A DNA stretch of 64,000 nucleotides, taken from Flagellimonas spongiicola. GTDB lineage: Bacteria > Bacteroidota > Bacteroidia > Flavobacteriales > Flavobacteriaceae. A program made the position numbers and the translations under genes. The DNA lies in the NCBI RefSeq assembly GCF_023502425.1, contig NZ_JAMFMA010000002.1:496001-560000 (forward strand), in the 5' to 3' direction. Below, in pieces: positions 20,432-30,635 of this stretch (its first letter is position 1; every line of letters begins with the position of its first letter). The notes beneath the pieces were generated by a model. The model ran no database searches, was not told the origin of the DNA, and worked only from the letters and a program-made list of their open reading frames with translations.

Positions 20432-21499
20432 TTATTCCCAATCGGATAGTTGATCAGCCGTTGGTATAATGTTACGTTGCTTACCCGTACCATCAAAGCT
20501 TACTGGGCTATCCTCGTTTTGCCTAAAAGTCCTGAACGATTGTATGGTATAGGTGCCATTGGGCCACTTACCAATTAAACCAAATATCACAGATTCCCCT
20601 GTTTTGATGCCGGTGTATTTATTTCTTCGGTCATTTACGCTGGTAACAATAGCTTTTACAAATTTTTCTTTCCAACCATTGTTACGCGCATAACTCTGCA
20701 TCAATTTTAGGCCTTGTTTTTCCAAATCCTTGTCTTTAACAAAAGGTTCTGGAATACTGTATTGCGGAATTTTACTTATCCATTCCAACCCTTGATCAAT
20801 ATTGGTCAATAAAATCTGACCCGAAGCCATTTCCATTGTTTTCCTATCTGCTTTTTTTCCTGGGGAAGTACCATCTGCAACTGCTATTTTAAGTCCCAAT
20901 AGCAAAGTATTGTCCGATTTGTTTCGAACATAGTCTTGATGCTTCCAAAGTGTATTGATTACATTTTGCTGGGTAAGACTTATTTCCAACGCCTCAGCTT
21001 CGGAGTCAGGAAGTACCCCCGGAGCAAACACAGGGTATCTGGATGACTCCCAGGTAAGTTCCTCCGCCGTTGGTTTGTCAAAGTAATGGAAATCCCCTTG
21101 TATGCTATCTATAAAATAATCATACCGAAGATGTATCCGTTTTTTGGAATTCGGATTCTTTGCAAAAGTCTTGAATAGCACTTCTGGCCCTGCATTCTGC
21201 GCTCCCAGCCATCTGCAATAAAGTCCTACCTCATCCATCTTGGACATATCATAAACTGTTACAAAGTCGCTTTCATCTTCCCATTCCCGTTGGATGGGTT
21301 CATTGGCGAATAGATATCTCCCCAGATTGTTCTCATGTATAGCGCTAAAGTATGAACTACTAAAGACCTTCTGCTTATCTACAGCTTCTGGAGGCCAATA
21401 AAATGGTGACCCAGCAAGGTCCTTATTGTTGCTCCCTGAACAGCCAAACAACAGCATAAGTAAAATTGCAAAGAGGGGTAAATGGGTTAAATTTCTCAT
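20432..21499 (-). CDS. Lipoprotein of unknown function, 355 aa
   Basis: Lipobox LFGC (Cys20) follows a hydrophobic signal sequence. The mature protein is mixed alpha/beta with no motif I can name. Residues about 265-330 (ARNNGWKEKF, the RRNKYTG stretch and KWPNGTYTIQSF) resemble the C-terminus of the secreted protein at 403-2067. Stop codons of this gene and the convergent nuclease are only 6 bp apart. It is separated from the upstream four-helix membrane protein gene by a terminator (21576-21615), so it is probably its own unit. Confidence 0.83.
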   Translation of the reverse strand: MRNLTHLPLFAILLMLLFGCSGSNNKDLAGSPFYWPPEAVDKQKVFSSSYFSAIHENNLGRYLFANEPIQREWEDESDFVTVYDMSKMDEVGLYCRWLGAQNAGPEVLFKTFAKNPNSKKRIHLRYDYFIDSIQGDFHYFDKPTAEELTWESSRYPVFAPGVLPDSEAEALEISLTQQNVINTLWKHQDYVRNKSDNTLLLGLKIAVADGTSPGKKADRKTMEMASGQILLTNIDQGLEWISKIPQYSIPEPFVKDKDLEKQGLKLMQSYARNNGWKEKFVKAIVTSVNDRRNKYTGIKTGESVIFGLIGKWPNGTYTIQSFRTFRQNEDSPVSFDGTGKQRNIIPTADQLSDWE

Positions 21500-21575
21500 G
21501 GTTCTATAAAAATTAATTGGTTACACTTTCTAGTTGAGAACAATGAGAGGTTGATGGGATTACATCCCGATATAA

Positions 21576-21615
21576 AACAAAAAACCTCATACGCAAATGC
21601 GTAAGAGGTTTGTTT
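21576..21615 (-). terminator. Terminator after four-helix membrane protein gene
   Basis: A hairpin AAACCTC / GAGGTTT with an inner stem TACGC / GCGTA, followed on the minus strand by a T-rich tract, 60 bp past the stop at 21675. Confidence 0.75.
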
Positions 21616-21674
21616 TAAAGTGCTAAGATACTAAAATTGAGGCAATCCCAATTTTTGTTTTCTTACTTAGATCA

Positions 21675-22112
21675 TTAAGCGAACCATTGGCTCCATGGAA
21701 TCCTGCTTAGGATGAATAAAAGACCTAATCCATAAAAAATGGTAATGGTTTTGAACTTTTGGTTACTATCCTCTTTCTTTTTATGCTTGGACCATCCAAT
21801 GGTGATTAAAACAACGGCCAAAATGTTGACAAATGGATGTTCCACTGCCAATAGGCGTGCTGCTGAGTTAAGTCCACCCATACCTAGCGATTGAATGGCA
21901 TTCAATCCATTTGCAGAAACAAAATAAAGTATCAGACCAATAAGTAACTGGATATGCGTAAAAATCAGTGCGAATAGACTAATTCTAAGGTCTTTGTGCA
22001 TAGTGAATTCCTTTTTGCCCAATAGTCCTAACAAGGCATTGACAAATGCGTAAATAAGTATGGCCAAAACAATGTAGGCCAAATACGAATGCAGGTTTTT
22101 TATAATTTCCAT
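21675..22112 (-). CDS. Conserved four-helix integral membrane protein, unknown
   Basis: A 145-aa protein with four predicted transmembrane helices at about 7-30, 43-66, 88-108 and 122-140. Histidines at the membrane faces (HSYLAY, HKDLR, THIQLL, EHPF) resemble the layout of small b-type cytochromes or CopD-like proteins, but the heme role is only a guess. The start lies about 60 bp downstream of the terminator of the Oar-like receptor, and the gene ends in its own terminator, so it appears monocistronic. Confidence 0.8.
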   Translation of the reverse strand: MEIIKNLHSYLAYIVLAILIYAFVNALLGLLGKKEFTMHKDLRISLFALIFTHIQLLIGLILYFVSANGLNAIQSLGMGGLNSAARLLAVEHPFVNILAVVLITIGWSKHKKKEDSNQKFKTITIFYGLGLLFILSRIPWSQWFA

Positions 22113-22152
22113 GAGTTTTGTTTGTGGAATCTAAAATACGGCTTTTGGAAAT

Positions 22153-22183
22153 AAAAAAGCCCTCTGCGAAAGCAGAGGGCTTT
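22153..22183 (-). terminator. Terminator of the 1081-aa TonB receptor
   Basis: A perfect 12-bp stem AAAGCCCTCTGC / GCAGAGGGCTTT closed by a GAAA tetraloop, followed by a T run on the minus strand, 26 bp past the stop at 22209. Confidence 0.9.
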
Positions 22184-22208
22184 ACTATCTAAACTAGATA
22201 TGTTATTA

Positions 22209-25200
22209 TTAGTTGAAGATGTAACGCAAACCAAGTTGCATTTGCCATCTAGAAGATTGGATTCCTGCATCATCCAATTCTTCAAAATCAGGATTTCCTG
22301 CATCATCCATTACCCCTTGATTGATACTAAAGGTAGGTACATCTCCAGTAGATACTGTTGTCAATGGGCTTACTTCGCTTCTTATAAATTTCAATTTACC
22401 CCATTCCTTGTTCAAGAAATTGGTGAAGTTGAAGATATCAGCAGAGAATTGGAACGTGTGGTTCTTGTTCCCAAAGTTAACTTTGAAGTCCTGTAGGAAT
22501 TTCAAGTCCACAATGTGGCTCCAAGGTCCTCTAACTGCATTTCTTTCAGCGTATCCTCCTCTGTTCTCATCCAAATAGTCAATGCTACTGATGAAGTTAT
22601 CCAATTGTGCCCATTGTGCAGCTTGTTCTGCTTCATCACCAGAGAATTGAATCTCAGTGCTATTTCTAGGAATGTAAATCAACGCATTGTCTCTAGAATC
22701 GTCATTCAACAAATCACGTCCTTCCCTGTAGCTAAAGCTATATGGCTGTCCTTGGAAACCTGTGTAGAACAATGAAATTGTAGAAGCAATATTATCATTC
22801 CAGTTCAAACGGTAAGAAGCATTGGCGACTATTCTGTTACCAATTGCAAAATCTGAACGCGTTACAGGCAAATTAGGAGAGTTCTTACCATTTACGGTCA
22901 AGATGTTTCTCCACTGTGAGCTATTTTGAGATGAAGTACCATCAAATATTTTGTTGGATTCTCCATAAGTATAGGAAATAGAACCTGCAAAACCATTTTC
23001 ATAAGGCTTAGTCAAAGTGAAAGTCACGTTGGTTGCATCACCACCACCAGTATTGGAAGCAAGGATTACACGACCGTAAGTGTCATCAATTTCAGCTCTT
23101 CTGTCATAGAATGGACGGTTATCTGCTCCTTGGTAGAAACCTGTTGGGCCTCCAAGGTTCAAATTCTCGTAATAGATATCAGTGATTACATCCGTATAAA
23201 GGAATTCGGCACTAGCAACCAATCCCCACCATGGTAGTTTTTGATCAACCGCAATGTTGTACTTCATAACTTGAGGAAGCTTGAAATTGGAAGCAACCAA
23301 ATCAATATTTCCACCTAATCCTCCAGAACCTGGAGCGGGATCTTCAAACTGATTGTTGATATCCGCTACGAATGGTTGTCCAAACTCAAAGTTGAAACCA
23401 CCAGTTACACCATTGTTGTTATATGTACCACCTGGCCATACCAAAGGAAGACGAGAAGTAAATACCCCTAAACCACCTCTAACCTGAGTAGTTCTATCTC
23501 CATTAACGTCCCAGTTGAAACCTAGTCTAGGAGAGAAAACAGCATTACTAACTTGTTGACCTACAGTTGCCCCTTGAAGGTCTTTTCCAGCAGCTTCCAA
23601 TAGACCAATTGTACGTGTATTGAAATCTTCGTTTACAGGACCGCCTTTCCATACAGGAATATCGATACGAGCACCAAGACTTACTCTAAAGTTATCGGTA
23701 ACATCAATTTCATCCTGTGCATAGAAACCATATTGCTCAGTCTTAAAGTCAGCAGAACCAGCAGATTCATCACCAACTGCGCCATTTCCTACCAAAGAAT
23801 ATCCATGCTGGTATACATCGGCGTCTTGACCCGTCAAGAACTGATTAAGACCTGTTGAAAGAAGTACGCCGTTGTCATCAAATTGATCTTCAAAGGTGTA
23901 ATCCCCATAGTTAAATGCGAAGAACAAGTTCTTTACATTTGCAAATTCCATGTTAGCACCCAATGTGATAGTGTGACGACCAGTGTAAATGTTGAAATTG
24001 TTGTTGATAGTCAAGTAATCGGTATTCAACAAGTTGGCTGTTGAGAATGGTTCTGAACCAAAAGAAATAGTACCATCACCATCTTGGATGTCAACAGTTG
24101 GGAACGGATCTCCAAAAGGATCTCTATCGTCTCTTACCGCAGTATAACCAATTACCAAGTTGTTGCTGAATTTGTTACCGAAACGGGAGTTCAACTCCAA
24201 TGCAGTTGAGTTTGTTTTGGCCTCAAAAAATTCAGAACCATTGATAAATCCAATGTTTCTGTTTCCAGAGTTACGAGCTTCCAAGTTTTCAGCGCCAACA
24301 TAACTATGACGAAGCGATAGATTGTGGTTCTCGTTAATGTTCCAATCCATCTTCGCAACCAATGTGTTACTTTCCAAAGTTCTTGTATTGTTGTCAAAAA
24401 TCCCAGGATTGTAACCATACGTACTTTGAAGGAATGAACTCAAACTAGCCAAGTCTGCCTCAGAAGAACGTCCAGTGTAATTACTAAAGTTAAATGGTTG
24501 TGGAATTTCATTTTCCGCTCTTTCATAGTTTACGAAGAAGAACAGTTTGTCCTTAATAAGTGGACCCCCTAAACGCACACCATAAGTGTTCGCAGAGAAT
24601 TCCGCTAATTTCTCACGAGACTCTCCATCTCCTACCAAATCTACAGGAGTTTTACCCGCTAAAGATTCACCTCTTGTGAAGTAGTACGCAGACCCCTCAA
24701 ATTCATTAGAACCTGAACGAGTTACCGCATTGATAGAACCACCTGAGAAACCAGATTGTCTAACATCAAAAGGCGCAATGTTGATTTGAAATGTTTCAAT
24801 CGCATCAACAGAAAGTGGATTCACCCCTGTTTGACCCCCATTGGTTCCGGAATCAGCCAAACCAAAAACATCATTATTTACAGCACCATCAATATAGATA
24901 GCGTTGTAACGGTTGTTCTGACCAGCTAGTGATACAGAGAATCCATCATCTCCTTCCGAAAGCTGTGCTTGTGGTGTTAGACGCACAAAATCCGCCAAAG
25001 ATCTAGAAGCAGCAGGAATTGTAGCCACTTGTCTTTGGGAAATGTTAGTTTCAGCACCTGTTTTGTTAGCACCAAAAACACCACTGGATACTGCAGTGAT
25101 AACAACTTCTTCAAGAGCTGTAGCCGACTCTTGCAATTGAGAACTGATTCTTTCTGTTGACCCCAAGTTCAGGTAAACCCCTTCCTTAATGTCATCGTTG

Positions 25201-25454
25201 AATCCTACATAAGAGAATGTAATCCTGTAAGGACCTCCACTTCTCATACCAGAAATACGATAGTAACCATCGAAATCTGCTGCAGCACCGTAAGTGGTTC
25301 CTGAAGGAACATGCACTGCTACTACGCTCGCACCCAATAAAGGCTCGCCCGTAGCGTCGGTAACTTTACCCCCTAAGGAGGAGGTTGTAACCCCTTGTGA
25401 AAATGCAAATGCAGTCACAAATAGAGCCACAAATGCCAAGTAAATTTTTTTCAT
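22209..25454 (-). CDS. TonB-dependent receptor, Oar-like
   Basis: A 1081-aa outer-membrane protein: signal peptide (to about residue 20, AFAFSQG), carboxypeptidase-regulatory-like domain (about 24-110, GGKVTDATGEPLLGASVVAV), plug-like domain (about 130-240, with RSLADFVRLTPQAQ and YIDGAVNNDVFG) and a long beta barrel. The domain order and length fit the Oar family first described in Myxococcus; its transported substrate is generally unknown. It is monocistronic, ends in a strong GAAA-loop terminator, and has a 171-bp upstream gap with an inverted repeat GTTAAT-ATAAA-ATTAAC at 25546-25562. Confidence 0.92.
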   Translation of the reverse strand: MKKIYLAFVALFVTAFAFSQGVTTSSLGGKVTDATGEPLLGASVVAVHVPSGTTYGAAADFDGYYRISGMRSGGPYRITFSYVGFNDDIKEGVYLNLGSTERISSQLQESATALEEVVITAVSSGVFGANKTGAETNISQRQVATIPAASRSLADFVRLTPQAQLSEGDDGFSVSLAGQNNRYNAIYIDGAVNNDVFGLADSGTNGGQTGVNPLSVDAIETFQINIAPFDVRQSGFSGGSINAVTRSGSNEFEGSAYYFTRGESLAGKTPVDLVGDGESREKLAEFSANTYGVRLGGPLIKDKLFFFVNYERAENEIPQPFNFSNYTGRSSEADLASLSSFLQSTYGYNPGIFDNNTRTLESNTLVAKMDWNINENHNLSLRHSYVGAENLEARNSGNRNIGFINGSEFFEAKTNSTALELNSRFGNKFSNNLVIGYTAVRDDRDPFGDPFPTVDIQDGDGTISFGSEPFSTANLLNTDYLTINNNFNIYTGRHTITLGANMEFANVKNLFFAFNYGDYTFEDQFDDNGVLLSTGLNQFLTGQDADVYQHGYSLVGNGAVGDESAGSADFKTEQYGFYAQDEIDVTDNFRVSLGARIDIPVWKGGPVNEDFNTRTIGLLEAAGKDLQGATVGQQVSNAVFSPRLGFNWDVNGDRTTQVRGGLGVFTSRLPLVWPGGTYNNNGVTGGFNFEFGQPFVADINNQFEDPAPGSGGLGGNIDLVASNFKLPQVMKYNIAVDQKLPWWGLVASAEFLYTDVITDIYYENLNLGGPTGFYQGADNRPFYDRRAEIDDTYGRVILASNTGGGDATNVTFTLTKPYENGFAGSISYTYGESNKIFDGTSSQNSSQWRNILTVNGKNSPNLPVTRSDFAIGNRIVANASYRLNWNDNIASTISLFYTGFQGQPYSFSYREGRDLLNDDSRDNALIYIPRNSTEIQFSGDEAEQAAQWAQLDNFISSIDYLDENRGGYAERNAVRGPWSHIVDLKFLQDFKVNFGNKNHTFQFSADIFNFTNFLNKEWGKLKFIRSEVSPLTTVSTGDVPTFSINQGVMDDAGNPDFEELDDAGIQSSRWQMQLGLRYIFN

Positions 25455-25625
25455 TTCCTAGTGTTTAAATAGTTTAATTAGCCTTGCAAAAGTGATGTAT
25501 TTCTACATTTTGCCTGTTAAGGAAAGATTAAAAAACACCACTTTTGTTAATATAAAATTAACATTTAAAATGAGTTGACAAAGAAGATGTTAGGGTTTTT
25601 GCCCGAAGAATGTTAACCTATCAAT

Positions 25626-27263
25626 TTACTTCTTAAAATATTGTAGAAGATGAAGTGTTGAGCTGTCATGATTGCCAATCTCTGAATCCTTGATATCTTG
25701 AAGAATATTTTTGGCCAATTGCTTACCTAATTCCACGCCCCATTGGTCATAACTGAAAATGTTCCAAACCAAACCTTGAACAAAAATCTTGTGTTCATAA
25801 AGGGCAATCAATGCCCCTAAACTCTTAGGTGTCAATTTGTTGATAAGTATAGTATTGGTGGGTTTATTGCCTTCAAATACCTTAAATGGCGACAATTTGG
25901 CCAATTGATCTTGCGATACACCTTGTTCCTGAAGTTCTTGATTCACCTCGGCGGTGGTTTTTCCGTTCATCAATGCCTCTGTTTGGGCAAAGAAGTTGGC
26001 CATTAACTTTTGATGATGGTCAACATCCCCATGCAAAGATTCCTTAAATCCAATGAAATCCGTTGGAATCAATTTGGTGCCCTGATGAATTAACTGAAAA
26101 AATGCGTGCTGCGAATTGGTACCTGGTTCTCCCCAAATAATGGTCCCAGTCTCATAATTGGCCCGATTTCCAGCCCTATCTACACTTTTTCCATTACTTT
26201 CCATGATTCCCTGTTGCAAATAAGCGGAAAATCGATTCAAGTATTGGGTATAGGGTATGATCGCTTCCGTTTCGGCGCCATAAAAATTATTGTACCAAAC
26301 ACTTAACAACCCTAATACAACCGGTATGTTTTCTCTAAATGGCGTTTGCTTAAAATGATCGTCCATTTCCTGGGCTCCGTCCAATAATGATTCAAACCCC
26401 TCGTACCCAATTGCCAAGGCTATACTCAAACCTACAGCGCTCCAAAGAGAGAAACGTCCTCCTACCCAATCCCACATTGGGAATACATTCTCATCAGCAA
26501 TTCCAAACTCGTCGATTTTTTGTGCATTTGTGGATACCGCCGCAAAATGTTTGGCAATATCGGCTTCAGATGCAAACCTTAAAAACCATTTTTTGATGGT
26601 AATCGCATTGCTTAAGGTTTCTTGTGTAGTGAATGTTTTGGAAACCACAACAAACAAGGTGGTCTCTGGATCTAGATGTTTTAGAATTTCATGCACATGA
26701 TCACCATCTACGTTACTTACAAAATGCGTTTTTAGATGACTCCCATAAAATTTCAATGCTTCAGTAACCATAGCCGGGCCCAAATCAGACCCTCCGATAC
26801 CAATATTGACCACATCGGTAAACGCTTTGCCAGTAAATCCTTTGCTTTTACCAGTTATTATATCTTCAGAAAACCTTTTAATTTTCTTTCGAACCTCATA
26901 CACCTCTGGGACCACATTTATGCCATCAACCAGAATCTCGGCATCCTTATTGGCGCGCAAAGCTGTATGTAGTACTGCTCTACCTTCGGTCTGATTAATC
27001 TCATCTCCTCCAAAATAGTTTTTGATACCTTCATCCAAACCAACTTCTTGGGCCAAATCCAATAAAAGTTCCAAGGTTTCCGCAGTAATCCTATTCTTGG
27101 AGTAATCTACAAGAAAATCGTTCCATGCAATTGTAAATTCGGGGCCGCGGTTAGGGTTTTCCTTGAAAAGTTCCCTTAAATGGGTTTCTTGTGTTTTGTC
27201 TAAGTGATTCTTAAGGTTTTTCCAAGCTTCGGTGGTAGTAGGGTTGATTTTGGGTAATGCCAT
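25626..27263 (-). CDS. pgi: Glucose-6-phosphate isomerase
   Basis: A 545-aa cytosolic enzyme that interconverts glucose-6-phosphate and fructose-6-phosphate. Recognisable family motifs are [17 protein letters not shown], the phosphate-binding [13 protein letters not shown], the [16 protein letters not shown] stretch and [16 protein letters not shown]. The length is normal for the long bacterial form. It is the last gene of a four-gene minus-strand run, starting 1 bp after the stop of the M23 peptidase gene, so it is co-transcribed with cell-envelope genes. Confidence 0.98.
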   Translation of the reverse strand: MALPKINPTTTEAWKNLKNHLDKTQETHLRELFKENPNRGPEFTIAWNDFLVDYSKNRITAETLELLLDLAQEVGLDEGIKNYFGGDEINQTEGRAVLHTALRANKDAEILVDGINVVPEVYEVRKKIKRFSEDIITGKSKGFTGKAFTDVVNIGIGGSDLGPAMVTEALKFYGSHLKTHFVSNVDGDHVHEILKHLDPETTLFVVVSKTFTTQETLSNAITIKKWFLRFASEADIAKHFAAVSTNAQKIDEFGIADENVFPMWDWVGGRFSLWSAVGLSIALAIGYEGFESLLDGAQEMDDHFKQTPFRENIPVVLGLLSVWYNNFYGAETEAIIPYTQYLNRFSAYLQQGIMESNGKSVDRAGNRANYETGTIIWGEPGTNSQHAFFQLIHQGTKLIPTDFIGFKESLHGDVDHHQKLMANFFAQTEALMNGKTTAEVNQELQEQGVSQDQLAKLSPFKVFEGNKPTNTILINKLTPKSLGALIALYEHKIFVQGLVWNIFSYDQWGVELGKQLAKNILQDIKDSEIGNHDSSTLHLLQYFKK

Positions 27264-27264
27264 T

Positions 27265-28560
27265 TTAAGGGTTCAAAGTGAGTTGGTCCTGCTCCTGATC
27301 TGTTAAATCCTCCACTTGTTTTTTCGGAAGAACGTATTCGATACAATCCAACTGCGTTTTTAATGGGTTTATGTAATTTAAATAGTCGGTTTTCAATGAA
27401 TCGGCAATAGGCTCGGCAGCGGGTAATTTTTCTCTTAATGGATCCACCTGTCTACCATTTTTCCAAAAACGGTAGCACACATGGGGACCTCCGGTATTAC
27501 CCGTCATTCCTACCCATCCAATTACATCACCTTGACGTACGAATTCACCGCGTTTCACCTTTTGTTTCTTCATGTGAAGGTACTGTGTACTATAGGTTCC
27601 GTTATGTCTTATTTTAACATATTTGCCATTACCTCCTCTTCTAGTGGACTCAGTTACTGTTCCATCTGCGGTGGCAATTATTGGGGTGCCTACTGGTGCT
27701 GCATAATCCGTACCCTTATGCGGACGTACTTTATATCCGTAATATGCTATTCTTCTTTTTAGATTATATCGTGAAGACAATCGATACCCAAATTTAATGG
27801 GCGCCCTTAGGAAAGTGCTTCTTAGGTTATTCGCTTCATGATCAAAATAGTCTGTGATCTGCTTTAGGGAATCCGCAACGTACGAAAATGCATAGATAGG
27901 TTTTCCTTTGTGCTCAAAATATGCAGCTTCTATTGGTTCTGCACCTGCATAGATGGTGTCATTGATGTAACGTTCCTTATAAAGCACTTTGAACTTATCT
28001 CCTTTTTCCAGTCGGAAAAAATCTATTGACCAAGCGTAAATTTCCGATAAGTTAAGTGTTACATCATAGTCAATTCCTTGATCCAATATGGCTTCTGAAA
28101 GGGATGTCTCTATAATTCCAGAAGCTTCTCGGGTTACATATTTCACCTCTTTCTTACGTTTGTATGCCACTACACTGTCGCGTAAATCGACCACGGTGTA
28201 GTTTATGCGATCATTTTCATAGATAAATACTTCCGCTACTTCTGAGGTGTCCTTGGACTTGAGAATATGATACGGTTTGCCTGCTCTAATTCTTCTAACA
28301 TCAAAAGTATCTCTGAACTTTTCTGAGACTTCCACAATTTTTGGATAGTCTACTTTATTTTTCAACATCAACTCTCCAAAGCTATCTCCACTTTTCACGG
28401 TGTCGTGCACAATGGTAAAGTCATTTAAGTCAAATCCAAATTGTTTTACAACGGGTTTTTCAACCAAGGTTTGTGGACCAAGTTCTTCCACCAATACCTT
28501 TTCTTTTTTGCAAGATGCCATGGCCAATAATGCCAGAACTGCCCCAATATATTTCTGCAT
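27265..28560 (-). CDS. M23-family peptidoglycan metallopeptidase lipoprotein
   Basis: About 431 aa with a lipoprotein signal peptide (ASC, Cys17). The middle contains a LysM/OapA-like region ([18 protein letters not shown]) and the C-terminal third is a LytM/M23 domain with zinc-site motifs [13 protein letters not shown], the YLHMKK histidine and GPHVCYRFW. It probably cleaves peptidoglycan cross-links in the periplasm. The frame can begin at GTG 28563, which overlaps the previous stop; ATG 28560 follows it by two bases and is the better start. It sits between the dioxygenase gene and pgi. Confidence 0.92.
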   Translation of the reverse strand: MQKYIGAVLALLAMASCKKEKVLVEELGPQTLVEKPVVKQFGFDLNDFTIVHDTVKSGDSFGELMLKNKVDYPKIVEVSEKFRDTFDVRRIRAGKPYHILKSKDTSEVAEVFIYENDRINYTVVDLRDSVVAYKRKKEVKYVTREASGIIETSLSEAILDQGIDYDVTLNLSEIYAWSIDFFRLEKGDKFKVLYKERYINDTIYAGAEPIEAAYFEHKGKPIYAFSYVADSLKQITDYFDHEANNLRSTFLRAPIKFGYRLSSRYNLKRRIAYYGYKVRPHKGTDYAAPVGTPIIATADGTVTESTRRGGNGKYVKIRHNGTYSTQYLHMKKQKVKRGEFVRQGDVIGWVGMTGNTGGPHVCYRFWKNGRQVDPLREKLPAAEPIADSLKTDYLNYINPLKTQLDCIEYVLPKKQVEDLTDQEQDQLTLNP

Positions 28561-28562
28561 CA

Positions 28563-29528
28563 CTATTTCCTATTTGCTGGATTAAATATGTGGTCAACCC
28601 ATTGCTTTCCCCAGGTTTCAAGCTCGTTTTCCGAGTACAAAGTTGGGAAAAATATTATTTTCTGGAAACTCGGGGGTAAAAAGTCCTTCCAATTGGTGCC
28701 TCCTGTGGCATCCACTTCTTTGTTTTCTTTTGCCAAATAACGGTAGGCCGAACCCATATGCATCAGTGGCCAATTCACATTTGCATTGATGTCCATTTCC
28801 TTAAGGGATTTGATCAAGTCCTCATTTTTCCTGCTTTCTTCAGGCAACCGCAGGTATTTTTGATAAACGTTGCTTTCCTTCACTTGATTGGAGATTCTCA
28901 GCAAACGAGGGGTATACCTGTACTCAAATTGCTTTAAGGTCAACGTCTTTTCGCCTGTTGCTTTATCAGTTGCCCCTTTTTTCCAATAAATTTGTTCAAA
29001 TAGTTCTTCGATAGTGTCTTTTGAAGAATAGGAATCACGTTCGGTGTGGTGAACCAAATGTTCCAGATTCGTAGCATAAATTTCAATCATACGGTATTGT
29101 GCAGATTGAAAACCACTGGCTGGTAACAAAGCCATTCGATACCTAAGAAATTGCTCCCGCTCCATTCCTTTTATCATGATACTAAAGGATGAAATCAAGG
29201 CCTTGAAATAGCTGTTTATTCGATTTATCTTCTCGATGAAGTACTGTACATCCTGAGACCTATCTTCGACAATTTGTTTTTGTTCATGCAAAATCAACTT
29301 GAAGTACAATTCAGTTATCTGGTGGTACATGATAAAAATCTCCTCGTCTGGAAAATGCGTTCGAGGGACCTGTATACTCAATAAGGTATCTAAATGGATG
29401 TAATCCCAATAGGTGAGATATTTTTGATAAAGCAGACCATCCAGGTAGGAACTTAAATCTTGTCCAGAATTCTTGTATTTCTCCTCAAGCTTATTGATTT
29501 GGGACTCAATTCGCTCATCATTCCTCAT
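28563..29528 (-). CDS. Tryptophan 2,3-dioxygenase family protein
   Basis: A 321-aa protein of the heme-dependent tryptophan dioxygenase superfamily, recognised from YWDYIHLDTLLSIQ, EEIFIMYHQITELYFKLILHE and the RYRMALLPASGFQSAQYRMIE stretch. The classical enzyme opens the indole ring of tryptophan to give N-formylkynurenine. No other kynurenine-pathway gene lies in the window and the partners are envelope and glycolysis genes, so the physiological substrate is uncertain. It follows the DUF3108 gene by 5 bp and overlaps the possible GTG start of the next gene. Confidence 0.92.
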   Translation of the reverse strand: MRNDERIESQINKLEEKYKNSGQDLSSYLDGLLYQKYLTYWDYIHLDTLLSIQVPRTHFPDEEIFIMYHQITELYFKLILHEQKQIVEDRSQDVQYFIEKINRINSYFKALISSFSIMIKGMEREQFLRYRMALLPASGFQSAQYRMIEIYATNLEHLVHHTERDSYSSKDTIEELFEQIYWKKGATDKATGEKTLTLKQFEYRYTPRLLRISNQVKESNVYQKYLRLPEESRKNEDLIKSLKEMDINANVNWPLMHMGSAYRYLAKENKEVDATGGTNWKDFLPPSFQKIIFFPTLYSENELETWGKQWVDHIFNPANRK

Positions 29529-29533
29529 TAAAG

Positions 29534-30313
29534 CTATCTCATTATAATTTTAAACTGGTTTCTTAGTCCATTATAGCCATCCAAATCCGCTTTTATAGAT
29601 CCTACGGCCAAATCTGCCTTGATCCGCACCGGAATCTTGTTTAAATCATTGGAAACCCAAAGGGTAAGACTCTCTTTTTCCTTGAAAACCCTCCCTGACT
29701 GAACCAAGGGTCTAAATTTAAGACATTCTACCTTACCAAACTTAGTACGAATCACTTCTTTGCCCAAGTATTTCAATTGAAATTTGAAAATTCCGTCATC
29801 ATCAAAGAGCATATCCAAATCAATGGATTCCCCTTCTTTGAAATCTTTTAACTGATATTGGCTTCTTAGGTGATAACTAGCAGAAAGCAAATCCTGTATA
29901 CTTGTACTGACCGGAATATTTATTTCTTTCCCCGCTTTATTATCACGCAATATTGCCTTGTCCTCTCCATAATTGAAATCAATCTCTATGTCCTTGGTGT
30001 AACCACCTTCGTCTGTTTTTCGAATAAACCGATATGGTTTACCATCGGATTTGTCAAAGTAACTTTCAAACCTATCATTTACTTTAAAAAACAAACTTGC
30101 AAAACCAGTAGTTTTTCCTATCCCAGTCACATGATAGACAGGAAGATTTTCCAATGTATCTGATTTTAAATGAAGTGTAGCATAACTGGCATTCAGAAAT
30201 CCGTAATGGATTCGGAATTTCAACCATTCTCCAGTTTTATAAGCAGGATAATTGTTTTGACCCATGACGGGCATCACAAGGAGAAGTAAAACAAGGGCAA
30301 ATAACTTTCTCAT
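29534..30313 (-). CDS. DUF3108 domain protein, exported
   Basis: A 259-aa protein with a signal peptide (to about residue 18, MPVMGQ) and the beta-rich DUF3108 fold (GEWLKFRIHYGFLNASYATL, then YHVTGIGKTTGFASLFFKVNDRFESYFD). DUF3108 proteins are periplasmic or outer-membrane associated and of unknown role. It is the first gene of the run DUF3108 - dioxygenase - M23 - pgi. The gap upstream (30314-30635) holds a terminator and a repeated non-coding element. Confidence 0.9.
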   Translation of the reverse strand: MRKLFALVLLLLVMPVMGQNNYPAYKTGEWLKFRIHYGFLNASYATLHLKSDTLENLPVYHVTGIGKTTGFASLFFKVNDRFESYFDKSDGKPYRFIRKTDEGGYTKDIEIDFNYGEDKAILRDNKAGKEINIPVSTSIQDLLSASYHLRSQYQLKDFKEGESIDLDMLFDDDGIFKFQLKYLGKEVIRTKFGKVECLKFRPLVQSGRVFKEKESLTLWVSNDLNKIPVRIKADLAVGSIKADLDGYNGLRNQFKIIMR

Positions 30314-30405
30314 GGCATTTTTGTAGGTATAAATTTACTAAAATCACATTTCAACGAGGTTACTTTACAATTACATAAACAAAACTTGTTCCAAAATATT
30401 ATAAA

Positions 30406-30437
30406 TAAAAAAAGCCCAGTGCAAAAACTGGGCTTTT
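30406..30437 (-). terminator. Terminator hairpin of the repeated element, copy 1
   Basis: An 11-bp stem AAAAGCCCAGT / ACTGGGCTTTT with a GCAAAA loop, followed on the minus strand by a run of T. It ends the transcript of the patatin gene or of a small RNA read on the minus strand. Confidence 0.85.
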
Positions 30438-30507
30438 CCTAAATAACCAACCAAACTTTAAATTATGAAAAACCAATACTTAAAGTTATAAGGGAACCAC
30501 CCCTTAT
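30406..30507 (-). repeat. Structured non-coding element, copy 1 (shared 17-mer flanked by hairpins)
   Basis: On the plus strand the core CTAAATAACCAACCAAA (30439-30455) is preceded by the terminator hairpin and followed by a second stem ATAAGGG / CCCTTAT (about 30488-30507). The same core and layout recur at 60045-60144. Read on the minus strand the order is hairpin, GGTTGGTT core, terminator, T run, as expected for a small RNA or conserved 3' UTR. An 8-codon ORF (ATG 30465) on the plus strand is probably fortuitous. The rest of the 322-bp gap shows no gene. Confidence 0.5.
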
Positions 30508-30635
30508 GCTGACAAATATACATCACGATTTTGTAGGAAAATAAGGTTTTAACGGACTTTAACTATATCACCTCAACTCTGGTGAAAATAGAATGAATTT
30601 TGGCAATTTTTTAAGAATAATGGGGGCTGACAGCA

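Noticed and set aside
16545..25454. SusC/SusD-type polysaccharide utilisation locus
   Set aside because: Two receptors lie here, but no SusD homologue, glycoside hydrolase, lyase or sulfatase is present, so a glycan locus is not supported.
30465..30491. Eight-codon ORF (MKNQYLKL) in the structured element
   Set aside because: Too short to support, and the second copy of the element has no ATG at the equivalent place, so it is not conserved.
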